Positions 20,601 through 27,780 of a stretch of DNA of 64,000 nucleotides are shown here, piece by piece. Position numbers and translations under genes: made by a program. The notes below the pieces were generated by a model. It did no database searches, was not told the DNA's origin, and was given only the letters and a program-made list of their open reading frames with translations. The stretch lies in contig NZ_VHSF01000003.1 in the NCBI RefSeq assembly GCF_007050985.1, forward strand, positions 407,500-471,499, given 5' to 3'. Within the stretch, counting starts at the first letter, position 1; each line of letters begins with the position of its first letter. This stretch comes from Christiangramia sabulilitoris (GTDB taxonomy: Bacteria > Bacteroidota > Bacteroidia > Flavobacteriales > Flavobacteriaceae).

Positions 20601-21842
20601 ACCACGGTCCACGGTAGCGATATCACGTATAGACTGGTTAAGTATCGACTGGGTTGGACCGGTTATTCCCAGTGGGTTAAAATCGTTGTTCAGGTTATCT
20701 GGAAAAGCGCCCGGTGGTTCATTAAAAAACCCTGCCGGCGGGGTATCCAATCCTATATTCCCGGGTACATTGGTTTCTCCCAGATCCTGGATCGCCACAA
20801 TATTCCGGGTGTTCTGGATATTCTGAATATTATTGGTACGATTGGTCACCCAAACCTCAATTCTTTTGATCTGGATATTGGTATTGATAAAGGGATAATT
20901 CTCCAGAGCCCTGTCATAGGTATCCCTGAAATAATGTGCTAAAAAGAAGTGCCTGTCCTGGTCATAATCCAGCGCAAACTTTTCAAAATCCTCAACGGTA
21001 GCCCCACCTTCCACATTTACGGTTCTTCGTTCTGATTGCTGTTCAGAGAAAACCCCGGTCACCCTTGTTTTCCCGAATTGTAATTCGGTTTTAAAACCAA
21101 ATAGACTCTGGGCTCCCTGGATCAGGGCATTGCTTAAAGGCATATTCACATTACCCACTTCAATCTTCTGGACGATATCATCCTCATTGGGAGTATATTC
21201 CAGTTTTAACTGATTCTGAAAATCAAAAGTGGATTCGGTATCGTAATTCGCTGTAATCTGTAAGCGCTCACCAACCTGTCCCAGTAAACTAAGGCTTATA
21301 CGCTGATCGAAATCAAAAGAGAGATTTCTCCGGTTCCTGGGCGAGAAAGCAGGATTATCCTGTTTAGTATACAATAAGCCCAGATCCAGTTCTACAGATC
21401 CCTGAGGAAGGATATTGATCTCTGACCCGCCAAATATTGTTTCGAAAAAATTACTGTTTACGTAAAAATCGGGTAACAGGTCTTTCTGTATATCTTCAGA
21501 ACCTTCTTTTCTTCCGGAAAGGGCGTCATTCTTGAGTTTAAAATAATTCCGCATTTCTTCCTGAAGAACGAGTTCTTCAAATTCCTGAGGAGTAAGAACC
21601 AGTGGTAAGCCCAGATTGATCTCTCCAAGGCTCTCATTATAGAAATAACGGTTAAGGATGGGGTCATACTCATATTTGAAAACTATGCTTTCTGGATCGG
21701 GAAGGCTGATATCACCAAGTACATAGCCCGTTGCCGTGGTATCCTGAGGCGTTTCCTGAGCCACAGAGTCCACTGAAAACACCAGTATTAACAGGAAGCT
21801 AAGGTATACCGGTAAATACAATTTAGAGTAATTGTTCCTCAA
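14688..21842 (-). CDS. sprA: SprA, outer-membrane translocon of the type IX secretion system
   Basis: This 2384-residue protein is the largest in the window. It has a signal peptide ending near DSVAQ, then many tandem beta-strand blocks (for example GSVELDLGLLYTKQDNPAFS, FDQRISLSLLGQVGERLQI, RFYYDHTFSEYAVSTAFPQ) and ends with a strand finishing in phenylalanine-rich YNFGN, as expected for a very large barrel. Length and composition are those of SprA/Sov, known as the single-polypeptide pore of the type IX secretion system that exports SprB-type adhesins and enzymes. The start is a TTG at 21842, five bases after ruvA stops; it gives an immediate signal peptide, so I prefer it to downstream ATGs. 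Other type IX genes are not in the window. Confidence 0.96.
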   Translation of the reverse strand: MRNNYSKLYLPVYLSFLLILVFSVDSVAQETPQDTTATGYVLGDISLPDPESIVFKYEYDPILNRYFYNESLGEINLGLPLVLTPQEFEELVLQEEMRNYFKLKNDALSGRKEGSEDIQKDLLPDFYVNSNFFETIFGGSEINILPQGSVELDLGLLYTKQDNPAFSPRNRRNLSFDFDQRISLSLLGQVGERLQITANYDTESTFDFQNQLKLEYTPNEDDIVQKIEVGNVNMPLSNALIQGAQSLFGFKTELQFGKTRVTGVFSEQQSERRTVNVEGGATVEDFEKFALDYDQDRHFFLAHYFRDTYDRALENYPFINTNIQIKRIEVWVTNRTNNIQNIQNTRNIVAIQDLGETNVPGNIGLDTPPAGFFNEPPGAFPDNLNNDFNPLGITGPTQSILNQSIRDIATVDRGFGSVTVSEGIDYAILENARQLNPSEYTLNTQLGYISLNQRLSNDEVLGVAFQFTINGEVYQVGEFANDGVNANNSQPAENPDTGVNTRASQNLVVKMLKSTIINVNEPVWDLMMKNIYSLGAYQLERQDFRMNILYTDPQPLNYIQPVEGTTLPDDVADTPLLRVFNLDQLNVNGDPINGGDGFFDYVPQLTIDPQNGNIIFTTVEPFGSHLFNKLDPTPNSGPENYSIPETWNENQRRYVFRSMYRTTKIQAEQEEADKNKFQLKGRYKSAEIEGIPIGFNLPPGSVTVTAGGRILQEGVDYVVNYELGRVQILDEALLASDIPIQVNTENNALFGQQTKRFTGINVEHQFNENFLLGGTFINLKERPLTQKANYGYEPINNTILGLNFNYSTEVPFLTRLVNKLPNIDTDVKSNVSVRGEFAYLIPGTPDSDDFNGRATTYIDDFEAAQTTIDINNPLSWELSSVPIGFGGELANGDLAAGYKRAKMAWYTIDPIFYSNNRPAGISDSDISTYAARRVALSEIFPNIDVVQGQSQVVYTMDVSYNPAERGPYNYNPNALGGNNLPNPQDNFGGIMRSINTTNFEQSNVEYIQFWVMDPYIYPENSGRAGGTINFNLGNISEDVLKDGRKQYENGLPEGEGDANTLTTSYGQVPADNSLVYAFDTEGAARQLQDAGFDGLLDAEEAAKFSSFAALPDPSADNYQYFLNTDGSIVERYQNYNGTQGNSPTEVTDTNRGNSTLPTTEDINRDNTMNTINSYFEYEIPFFQGMNIDNNRYITDVKELTTTLRNGQELPVRWLQFKIPIFEPTNAVGGIADFRSIRFIRMFLTDFQDPTILRFGTMDLVRGDYRRYTQSLFEDRNQVENPNTLFEVNAVNIEENENRQPVPYVLPPGVQREELFQSNSNIRQNEQSLSLRVCELEPQDARAVYKNFQIDMRQYKNLEMFLHAESFINKPPLKDGQLVAFVRIGTDFSDNFYQVEIPLSPTLFGATSPEDIWPEINRLDLELDLLQRIKTAVLGDPSLISTELNFFTEDLQPIDAEATYDMGQLRLGVKGNPSFGNVRLLMVGVKNGTRVDGVTELCGEVWFNELRLSGLKNEGGWAGVLSMDTNLADFANISATGRQSTIGFGSIEQGPNQRSLEDLQQYDVVTNVNMGQLLPQTWGVKIPVNYSRGEELITPKFDQEFLDIDLDTRLESIEDPQERETIEKQSQSYTRRESINVIGLRKERVGEKTPMPYDIENFAFSTSYNQIDHRDFEIEESLDQSVRVGGTYEFNFPDKTLEPLKNIAVLDSSDYFALFKDFNFNYLPSNINASSNIFRQYNEQKFRSLDLSENDIGIPTLYQRNYLFDWQYGINYNLTRSLNFSFNASNNRIIRNYIDEEGFADNSIGLWDDFFNVGDPNLHFQTLQVNYQLPFSKIPVLKFINATYSYTGDFQWQRGSRVFQQLEGIPAIGNSVQNSNTHQINASLNMQDLYNYAGLVEKKATNKGKSIQERSRGVPTLGPPDAKEEDQEEQPKPKRYQAYNTFINVVTGLKTFQVNYRNSRGIFLPGYTQGIGFMGTFKPTTGFTFGFQDDIRHMAAERGWLTLFQNFNQQYTAIKNEQLDYQAGLDILPDMTIELTGRRNFAENYSENYKVEPVTLEYQSLTPYTYGNFNISTILLRTAFNNSTEVSSETFETFRENRLEVARRIAEQRGLDPTDVDEEGFPRGIGKTNQAVLLPAFIAAYSGKDAGKVKLGAFRDFPIPNWNVKYTGLMRLGWFREKFRRFSVLHGYRSDYTLNQFQTNLDYNPSDPEELNQAGDFKNPVLFSNLVLTELFTPLARIDFETKGNIQILAEIAKDRSLAFSFDNNLLTEYSGNEYTLGTGYRIKDFKIATAIGGRRRVLSSDLNFRADVSYRKNRTIVRYLDLANAQTISGQDIWSINFNADYAFTRNLTARFYYDHTFSEYAVSTAFPQTTIRSGFTLIYNFGN

Positions 21843-21847
21843 TTTAC

Positions 21848-22429
21848 TTACAGCTTTTTAAGAGCCAGTTTTATAATAGATTCAACGGTGGATTCAGGGA
21901 CGTCTTTCAAAATCTTCTCTACAACCTTAACAGCCTGACGCCTGTTATAACCCAAGATCTCTAATGCTGATAACGCTTCTTCCTTGTTAGTATTGTTCTG
22001 AGAGACGAAAACTTCGTCGTCTCCAAGCACTTTCAGGACCTTATCTTTCAGATCTAAAATCACTCTTTGAGCCGTTTTGGCTCCAATACCTTTTACACTC
22101 TGGATGGTAGGAACATCTCCCTTGGCTATTGCCTCTGTAACTTCCCGTGGCTGCAGGGAAGATAACATCATTCTGGCAGTGCTCGTACCAACCCCCGAAA
22201 CCGAGATCAACAACTTGAAGATCTCACGTTCAGACTTCTCTACAAATCCATAAAGCGTATGCGAGTCTTCCTTCACCTGCAAATAAGTGTACAGGTTTAC
22301 AGCTTCAGATTCCGGTATTAGCGAATAAGTATGCAGAGAAATGTTTACGGTGTATCCAATACCGTTGCATTCTATAACAACGTAGGTTGGATTTTTTTCA
22401 ATTAACTGGCCCTTTAAGTGGTGGATCAT
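21848..22429 (-). CDS. ruvA: Holliday junction branch migration protein RuvA
   Basis: The 193-residue protein aligns with RuvA throughout: the N-terminal OB domain (MIHHLKGQLIEKNPTYVVIE), the two helix-hairpin-helix motifs (LLISVSGVGTSTARMML and IQSVKGIGAKTAQRVILDLK) and the C-terminal UBA-like domain that regulates RuvB. It clamps Holliday junctions for RuvB, which is encoded 10 kb away at 32792-33814. It is the first gene of the ruvA-sprA-gcvH-vanZ unit. Confidence 0.97.
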   Translation of the reverse strand: MIHHLKGQLIEKNPTYVVIECNGIGYTVNISLHTYSLIPESEAVNLYTYLQVKEDSHTLYGFVEKSEREIFKLLISVSGVGTSTARMMLSSLQPREVTEAIAKGDVPTIQSVKGIGAKTAQRVILDLKDKVLKVLGDDEVFVSQNNTNKEEALSALEILGYNRRQAVKVVEKILKDVPESTVESIIKLALKKL

Positions 22430-22451
22430 GAAAAAGAATTGGGTTCAATCT

Positions 22452-22482
22452 CAAATGTAGTAAAATAAACCAAAGGCAGAAA
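22452..22482 (-). promoter_or_regulatory. probable promoter of ruvA-sprA
   Basis: On the minus strand TACATTTG (22452-22459) is a perfect match to the Bacteroidota -7 element TAnnTTTG. Nineteen bases upstream is TTTC (22479-22482), one base off the TTTG -33 element. The -33 part lies inside the terminator hairpin of the malic enzyme gene. The predicted start of transcription is about 15-20 bases before the ruvA ATG. Confidence 0.5.
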
Positions 22483-22495
22483 CGATGTTTCTGCC
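22475..22495 (-). terminator. intrinsic terminator after the malic enzyme gene
   Basis: Perfect 9-base-pair stem GGCAGAAAC / GTTTCTGCC with a three-base loop, followed on the minus strand by TTTGGTTTATTTT. It ends the malic enzyme transcript before ruvA. Confidence 0.7.
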
Positions 22496-22514
22496 TGTTC
22501 CTTGAGAGTTATGA

Positions 22515-24806
22515 TTATTGTTTTTTCTGTCTTTTTTCTTTTTCCTGGGCATCCACAACCGCTACCGCCGCCATGTTCACAATTTCCTCCACACTGGCAC
22601 CAAGCTGCAGGATATGAACAGGCTTCTTCATGCCCATCATAATTGGGCCTATAGAATCTACGTCATTAAGCTCCTTTATTAACTTATAAGTGCTGTTGGC
22701 TGAATCCAGATCTGGATAAATCAGGGTATTTACCTTCATCCCCGCTAACTTGGAAAATGGAAATTTATTCTGAAGCATCTCCCGGTTAAGGGCAAAATCT
22801 GCCTGAAGTTCACCATCTACCTTAAGCTCCGGCTGAAATCTATGCAGATATGAAACGGCATCCCTGACCTTTCTGGCTCTTGGATCCTTGGAGGAACCAA
22901 AGTTAGCGTAGGAGATCATGGCTATTACAGGTTCCATCCCGAATAACTGTACCGTACGGGCGGTCATTTGCGCGATCTTAGCCAGGTCTTTAGCCGGAGG
23001 ATCTATATTGATAGACGTATCACTAATAAACAAAGGACCCCTGGAGGTATTCATCACATTGGTGGCAGCCACCCGGGTAACCCCTTTGGCCATACCAATA
23101 AGTTCGAGCATGGGTTTGACCACGGTAGGATAGGCCCTGGAATATCCTGAAAGTAATGCATCTGCATCACCCTCATTCACCATCATGGCCGCAAAATAAT
23201 TCCGTTCGCGGAGCAGCTTTTCAGCATCATATTTGGTAACCCCGTTTCTATGCCTGGTTTCCCAGTATTTATGCGCATAATTATTACGATGTTCCTCTTC
23301 CTCATCAGATTTTGGATCGATGATCAACACATCATCATCTTCAAAATCGATTTCGCCCATCAACTCTTTTATAACCTCTCTTCTTCCTAACAAGATTGGC
23401 ATCCCTATGCCTTCATCCTTTACGATTTGCGCTGCTTTAAGTACATCTAAATGGTCTGCCTCGGCAAAAACGATACGCTTGGGGTTGGTTTTTGCACGGT
23501 TAATGAGCAACCTGGTGATCTTATTCTCATTCCCCATTCTTTCCAGCAGTTCATCCTCATATTTCTGCCAGTCCTGAATACCTTCTCGGGCCACACCGCT
23601 CTCCATAGCCGCTCTGGCCACCGCCGGAGGAACTTTAGCGATCAACCTTGGATCGAAAGGTTTTGGAATGATATAATCCGGGCCAAAATTAAGACGGGTC
23701 TCGCCATAGGCAATATTAACCTGCTCCGGTACCGCCTCCTTGGCCAGTTCGGCCAGGGCTTTTACCGCGGCTTTTTTCATTTCCTCATTGATCTTGGTCG
23801 CCCTTACATCCAGCGCTCCCCTGAAAATAAAAGGAAACCCAAGAACGTTGTTTACCTGGTTAGGATGATCACTCCGGCCGGTAGCCATTATGATATCTTT
23901 ACGGGTCTTCATGGCCAGATCATAATCGATCTCGGGATTGGGATTCGCCATAGCGAAAACGATCGGCCTTTTGGCCATACTTTTCAGCATCTCCGGAGTT
24001 ACAATATTGGCAATGGAAAGACCTACAAAAACGTCTGCGTTTTTCATAGCCTCCTCCAGGGTATCTATTTTCCTGGCCGTAGCAAATTCTTCCTTCTCTT
24101 CCGATAGATTTGGGCGATCTTTCCTGATCACTCCTTTACTATCCAGCATGACAATGTTTTCTGCCTTTGCGCCAAAAGACTTATATAACTTGGTACAGGA
24201 TACGGCCGCAGCACCCGCACCACTTATTACGATCTTTACTTTTTCTATCTTTTTCTTCGCCAGTTCCAGAGAGTTCAGCAATGCGGCCGCCGAAATAATA
24301 GCCGTACCATGCTGATCATCGTGCATCACCGGGATATCCAGTTCTGCTTTGAGCCTGCGCTCTATTTCAAAAGCTTCCGGTGCCTTTATATCTTCAAGGT
24401 TGATTCCGCCGAAAGTCGGTGCGATATTCTTGACCGTCTCTATAAACTTATCTACATCTTTGGTATCTACTTCGATATCAAATACATCAATATCTGCAAA
24501 GATCTTAAACAGCAATCCTTTACCTTCCATGACGGGTTTGGATGCTTCCGGCCCAATGTCTCCAAGACCAAGCACAGCAGTACCGTTAGAGATCACTGCA
24601 ACCAGGTTTCCTTTGGTTGTATATTTATAAGCGTTTTCCTTATCTTTTTCTATTTCCAGGCAGGGCTCGGCCACACCGGGCGAATAGGCCAGAGAGAGAT
24701 CTCTTTGAGTTGCATATTTTTTGGTAGGTACGACTTCAATTTTTCCTGGCTTAGGTTTAGCATGATAAACCAGGGCCTCTCTTCTCTTTCTGGAAGTATT
24801 ACTCAT
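22515..24806 (-). CDS. maeB: NADP-dependent malic enzyme fused to a phosphotransacetylase-like domain
   Basis: The 763-residue protein has two parts. Residues of about 10-410 form the malic enzyme (YSPGVAEPC near the active site, catalytic lysine region, dinucleotide fold VVISGAGAAAVSC), which converts malate to pyruvate and CO2 with NADPH formation. Residues of about 430-760 resemble phosphate acetyltransferase (RIVFAEADHLDVLKAAQI, VARVAATNVMNTSRGPLF), the regulatory, non-catalytic C-terminal half of MaeB-type enzymes. It is transcribed alone, between promoter elements at 24830-24860 and a terminator at 22475-22495. Confidence 0.95.
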   Translation of the reverse strand: MSNTSRKRREALVYHAKPKPGKIEVVPTKKYATQRDLSLAYSPGVAEPCLEIEKDKENAYKYTTKGNLVAVISNGTAVLGLGDIGPEASKPVMEGKGLLFKIFADIDVFDIEVDTKDVDKFIETVKNIAPTFGGINLEDIKAPEAFEIERRLKAELDIPVMHDDQHGTAIISAAALLNSLELAKKKIEKVKIVISGAGAAAVSCTKLYKSFGAKAENIVMLDSKGVIRKDRPNLSEEKEEFATARKIDTLEEAMKNADVFVGLSIANIVTPEMLKSMAKRPIVFAMANPNPEIDYDLAMKTRKDIIMATGRSDHPNQVNNVLGFPFIFRGALDVRATKINEEMKKAAVKALAELAKEAVPEQVNIAYGETRLNFGPDYIIPKPFDPRLIAKVPPAVARAAMESGVAREGIQDWQKYEDELLERMGNENKITRLLINRAKTNPKRIVFAEADHLDVLKAAQIVKDEGIGMPILLGRREVIKELMGEIDFEDDDVLIIDPKSDEEEEHRNNYAHKYWETRHRNGVTKYDAEKLLRERNYFAAMMVNEGDADALLSGYSRAYPTVVKPMLELIGMAKGVTRVAATNVMNTSRGPLFISDTSINIDPPAKDLAKIAQMTARTVQLFGMEPVIAMISYANFGSSKDPRARKVRDAVSYLHRFQPELKVDGELQADFALNREMLQNKFPFSKLAGMKVNTLIYPDLDSANSTYKLIKELNDVDSIGPIMMGMKKPVHILQLGASVEEIVNMAAVAVVDAQEKEKRQKKQ

Positions 24807-24829
24807 AATTTAATTTTTTGGCTGACTAG

Positions 24830-24860
24830 CAAAGGTAACAAGGCTGGACTTAATTAGAAA
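24830..24860 (-). promoter_or_regulatory. probable promoter of the malic enzyme gene
   Basis: Minus-strand TACCTTTG (24830-24837) matches TAnnTTTG exactly; TTTC (24857-24860) lies 19 bases upstream as a near -33 element. The arrangement is the same as at ruvA. Predicted start of transcription is close to 24823, about 17 bases before the ATG. Confidence 0.5.
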
Positions 24861-24861
24861 T

Positions 24862-25788
24862 CTATTCTTTTAAAAAGCTGATATTTCTTTTCAAGCCTTC
24901 AAACTTGGTACGTTTCACGGCAGATTTGCGGAATATTTCATTAAAAGTTTCCCTGGTAATCTCTTCCCAGTCCTTCTTTTCATTTTCCAGTAGATCTGGA
25001 TGGGGATTAAAAAGTGGTTCGTTATGGGGTTTAGAAAAACGATTCCAGGGGCATACGTCCTGGCATACATCACAGCCAAACATCCAGTCGTCGAACTTAT
25101 CCTTATATGATGATGGCAGTTCGTCCTTCAGCTCGATGGTAAAATAGGAAATACATTTACTGCCGTCCACCTTGTAGGGTTCTACAATGGCTTGGGTTGG
25201 GCAGGCATCTATACAGGCCGTACAGGAACCGCAATGATCGGTCACGGGGGTGTCATATTCCAGGTCCAGGTCTACGATAAGTTCTGCAATAAAATAGAAA
25301 GAGCCGGTTTTCTTTGACAGTAAATTTGAATGCTTACCAATCCAGCCGAGTCCGCTTTTTGCAGCCCAGGCTTTATCAAGGACAGGAGCCGAATCTACAA
25401 ATGCCCGCCCATGAAAATCACCAATTTCATCCTGAAGGCTGGATAATAATTCTTTCAGTTTATCCTTGATCACAAAGTGATAGTCTCTGCCATAGGCATA
25501 CTTACTGATCTTATATGCATCTTTATTCTGAAATTCATGCGGATAATAATTCAGCAGTAAGGAGATCACACTTTTAGAGCCGGGCACCAGTTTGGTAGGA
25601 TCCAGACGCTTATCGAAATAGTTTTCCATATAGCGCATTTCCCCATGCATATTATTATTCAGCCAGTTCTCCAACCGCGGCGCTTCCTCTTCCAAAAACT
25701 CAGCTTTAGAGATTCCGCAAGAAAGAAAGCCGAGGCGTTTAGCTTCGGCTTTGATAATTTCTGAATATTTATTCGCTGTTGTATTCAA
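24862..25788 (-). CDS. queG: epoxyqueuosine reductase QueG
   Basis: The 308-residue protein shows the QueG pattern: cobalamin-binding N-terminal domain with [20 protein letters not shown], and two 4Fe-4S cluster motifs, [16 protein letters not shown] and [11 protein letters not shown]. It reduces epoxyqueuosine to queuosine at the wobble base of tRNAs for Asp, Asn, His and Tyr. The chosen start is a TTG at 25788; no in-frame ATG exists close upstream and the next residues match the family N-terminus. The C-terminal HEAT-like region of long forms is absent, as in many Bacteroidota. It may be cotranscribed with nothing, as the malic enzyme has its own promoter. Confidence 0.95.
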   Translation of the reverse strand: MNTTANKYSEIIKAEAKRLGFLSCGISKAEFLEEEAPRLENWLNNNMHGEMRYMENYFDKRLDPTKLVPGSKSVISLLLNYYPHEFQNKDAYKISKYAYGRDYHFVIKDKLKELLSSLQDEIGDFHGRAFVDSAPVLDKAWAAKSGLGWIGKHSNLLSKKTGSFYFIAELIVDLDLEYDTPVTDHCGSCTACIDACPTQAIVEPYKVDGSKCISYFTIELKDELPSSYKDKFDDWMFGCDVCQDVCPWNRFSKPHNEPLFNPHPDLLENEKKDWEEITRETFNEIFRKSAVKRTKFEGLKRNISFLKE

Positions 25789-25832
25789 AATTGAACTTTC
25801 AGCAGCTAATTTAAAGAAATAATGTCTGGATT

Positions 25833-26393
25833 TTAATCTTCTTCGAGCAGAACTGGATTATATGCTGCAAAAACACCATCTGGATTCTCTAAACCTACCC
25901 AGGCGTGCAAAGTCCATCCTCCAGGACCCGCATAGCAGTTTACACTCCACTCATCCTGCCCTCCCAGAAATCCTTCTGGAGCATCAGGATATTCACTAAG
26001 GTTAAAACAATCTGGAATTACATACAGATATTCTGCAGCAACAAATTGCATATCACCATTCTCGTCCGGGTGATAAACAAGAATTTCGGGTTTTAGAAGA
26101 TCGAATTGCATATCGACATAATCGAATTTGGCATAATGGATACCCATTCCGGAAACTAATGGACTTACGGGAACATACCCCTGGGCAATCGCGACCTCAA
26201 AATTATGAAATCTCCTCATGGCCTTAGTTAGGATTTCAATTTGATCCTCCCAGCTCTCTGCTTTTTCGAGTTTGAAATCATAGGTTTCCAGAGTATCGGT
26301 TTCTACTAATGGATCATTGCTACAAGAGAGAATTGCAAAAAATAATGTAAGTGCCACAGCACTTTTGAAAATTTGGTTGAACTGATTTTTCAT
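25833..26393 (-). CDS. putative lipoprotein of unknown function
   Basis: I do not recognise a characterised family. The 186-residue protein has a lipoprotein signal (FFAILSC, cysteine near residue 24). The middle has a helix around [20 protein letters not shown], and the end has [23 protein letters not shown], a pattern I associate with uncharacterised secreted proteins in several phyla. It follows the cupin gene by 26 bases and could be cotranscribed with it under the control of the divergent TetR protein. Confidence 0.75.
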   Translation of the reverse strand: MKNQFNQIFKSAVALTLFFAILSCSNDPLVETDTLETYDFKLEKAESWEDQIEILTKAMRRFHNFEVAIAQGYVPVSPLVSGMGIHYAKFDYVDMQFDLLKPEILVYHPDENGDMQFVAAEYLYVIPDCFNLSEYPDAPEGFLGGQDEWSVNCYAGPGGWTLHAWVGLENPDGVFAAYNPVLLEED

Positions 26394-26419
26394 TTCTATA
26401 GGATTGGTTAATAAATTAT

Positions 26420-26860
26420 TTACTTATTCATTTGAATCTTCATATCATAATCAGCAGCGGTTTCCAGAACCTGCCGTAAAATTTCCGGTGAAACAGATTT
26501 TGTCATCGCTTCAGTTTCATTTTCAGCAATCCCATACTTTTCAAAAAATTCAGAAAAACCTTTTGGACTATGTATATTTACCCATTTGCAAACCTTAGAA
26601 CCTGAATTTTTAAAAGTATGCAAGGTCCCTGGCGGGATATCCACCGTTTCTCCCGTTCTAATTTTCTTTGATTTGCCATTAATGATGAAATCCATTTCTC
26701 CTTCTATGATATAAAAAGATTCATGATACTTTTCGTGAAGATGTGGTGGTGGACCGGGAACATCTGTCTGCGATTCTCCAATGGCTAGATCATAATCGGC
26801 AGATATTTTTTGCGGAGCAACCTTGTGTCCCAAAACCCACATTTTCAATACATTATTCAT
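26420..26860 (-). CDS. cupin-domain protein
   Basis: The 146-residue protein carries both cupin motifs: PPHLHEKYHESFYIIEGEM (two histidines and a glutamate as metal ligands) and PPGTLHTFKNSG (third histidine). It is a single-domain cupin with a short C-terminal helical tail. The substrate is unknown. It is transcribed away from a TetR-type regulator across a 72-base spacer with two matching palindromes, so it is probably the regulator's target. Confidence 0.88.
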   Translation of the reverse strand: MNNVLKMWVLGHKVAPQKISADYDLAIGESQTDVPGPPPHLHEKYHESFYIIEGEMDFIINGKSKKIRTGETVDIPPGTLHTFKNSGSKVCKWVNIHSPKGFSEFFEKYGIAENETEAMTKSVSPEILRQVLETAADYDMKIQMNK

Positions 26861-26863
26861 CTT

Positions 26864-26881
26864 ATGAGATTTTTGTCTCGT
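26864..26881. promoter_or_regulatory. putative TetR operator 1
   Basis: ATGAGATTTTTGTCTCGT is an imperfect palindrome four bases from the cupin ATG. It shares 14 of 18 positions with the palindrome at 26917-26934, consensus ATrAGAnnTTTGTCTCrT. Position next to the cupin promoter's -7 box fits repression by the divergent TetR protein. Confidence 0.55.
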
Positions 26882-26911
26882 AAATATATTTTTAAATTTT
26901 ATAATTACAAA
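26881..26911 (-). promoter_or_regulatory. possible cupin promoter
   Basis: On the minus strand TTTG (26908-26911), a 19-base spacer and TATATTTA (26881-26888, 7 of 8 to TAnnTTTG) form a plausible Bacteroidota promoter immediately before operator 1. Confidence 0.4.
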
Positions 26912-26916
26912 ATTTT

Positions 26917-26934
26917 ATAAGACATTTGTCTCAT
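26917..26934. promoter_or_regulatory. putative TetR operator 2, overlapping the regulator's start codon
   Basis: ATAAGACATTTGTCTCAT contains the perfect inverted repeat AGACA-TT-TGTCT and matches operator 1. It runs into the ATG of the TetR gene at 26933, which suggests autoregulation by blocking initiation or elongation. Confidence 0.55.
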
Positions 26935-27523
26935 GAAAGGGAAGTATTTAGGAACAGGCAGAAGAGATCAAAAGCTAAAAACAAGAGATAGAATTCTTGC
27001 AAGCACCCAGGATATAATTGGGAAGAAAAAAGAGTTTACTCTGGAAGATGTTGCTAAGCAAGCAAATATTTCCCGTGCTACTATTTACAGGTATTATTCA
27101 AGCATCGATATTCTTACTGCAGAAGCGGTTCTGGATCTCAACACAAAAAGTTCTGAAGAGATTATTGAAGAAGTGAAAAATCTCAATTTAAAACAGGCTA
27201 TTCTGGCTATTCAGGAATACTACAATAATTTAACGATAGATCATGAAGCTGGTTTTAGAAAATATATGAGTGTGGTATTAAATGCCGAACAAAGCACGAA
27301 AATGAGAGGAGCCCGTAGAAAGAAAACTCTTCTAATGCTACTTCAGGATAGAAGAAAAGATATGAGCCCTGAGCAGATGGAGAAATTAGCAAACATGGCT
27401 ACCATTTTAATGGGAATCGAACCATTTGTGGTCACGAAAGACGTTTGTCATCTTGATAACGAGCAATCAAAGGAAATTCTAAGCTGGAGTCTTGACAGGA
27501 TTCTAGATACAGTGCTTACATAG
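26933..27523 (+). CDS. TetR/AcrR family transcriptional regulator
   Basis: The 196-residue protein has the TetR helix-turn-helix at about residues 17-62 (RDRILASTQDI, FTLEDVAKQANISRATIYRYY) and a divergent, all-helical C-terminal ligand domain. It is the only plus-strand gene in this section and is divergent from the cupin gene. The ATG lies inside a palindromic operator and no ribosome binding site precedes it, so translation may depend on an AT-rich leader or be leaderless. The ligand cannot be predicted; the controlled set is probably itself plus cupin and lipoprotein. Confidence 0.9.
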   Translation: MKGKYLGTGRRDQKLKTRDRILASTQDIIGKKKEFTLEDVAKQANISRATIYRYYSSIDILTAEAVLDLNTKSSEEIIEEVKNLNLKQAILAIQEYYNNLTIDHEAGFRKYMSVVLNAEQSTKMRGARRKKTLLMLLQDRRKDMSPEQMEKLANMATILMGIEPFVVTKDVCHLDNEQSKEILSWSLDRILDTVLT

Positions 27524-27546
27524 CTGGCTTACCCAGGTTCGAATTC

Positions 27547-27701
27547 AATATTGCATTTTTAATTTTCAGCGTTATCAATGCTTTAATCTCTATCTCTTTT
27601 TTAACAGTAAGGAATTTATAACGAGCTAACAGCCCGGTAACGGCGACAATCATCTTGAACCTGTGCTCCTATAATCTACAAAAACAATAGAGGTCATCAA
27701 A
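27547..27701 (-). pseudogene. decayed cytochrome P450 3' end, copy 2 (most distal)
   Basis: Translated on the minus strand, 38 codons ending at 27547 align without gaps to the last part of the intact P450 at 30412-31755, with about 24 identities (for example ARYKFLTVKKEIEIKALITL against RRYKIIPVNKEIEIKPLITL). Upstream the frame passes an in-frame TAG and a degraded heme-loop in which a TGT cysteine codon is still visible. The conserved FxxGxRxC pattern is otherwise lost. It abuts the 3' end of the TetR gene. No complete P450 gene accompanies it. Confidence 0.75.
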
Positions 27702-27736
27702 TAAAGGTTAATAAGTTAAAGGTTCGATGTAATAAA

Positions 27737-27760
27737 GAATGCCCTGAACTCAGGGCATTC
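27737..27760 (-). terminator. hairpin after lipoprotein gene, shared copy A
   Basis: GAATGCCCTG-aact-CAGGGCATTC is a perfect 10-base-pair stem followed on the minus strand by TTTATTAC. An identical hairpin lies at 29258-29281 after a different gene; the sequence around both is about 90 bases of near-identical DNA. Confidence 0.75.
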
Positions 27761-27780
27761 TAACTATTAACTATAATTTT

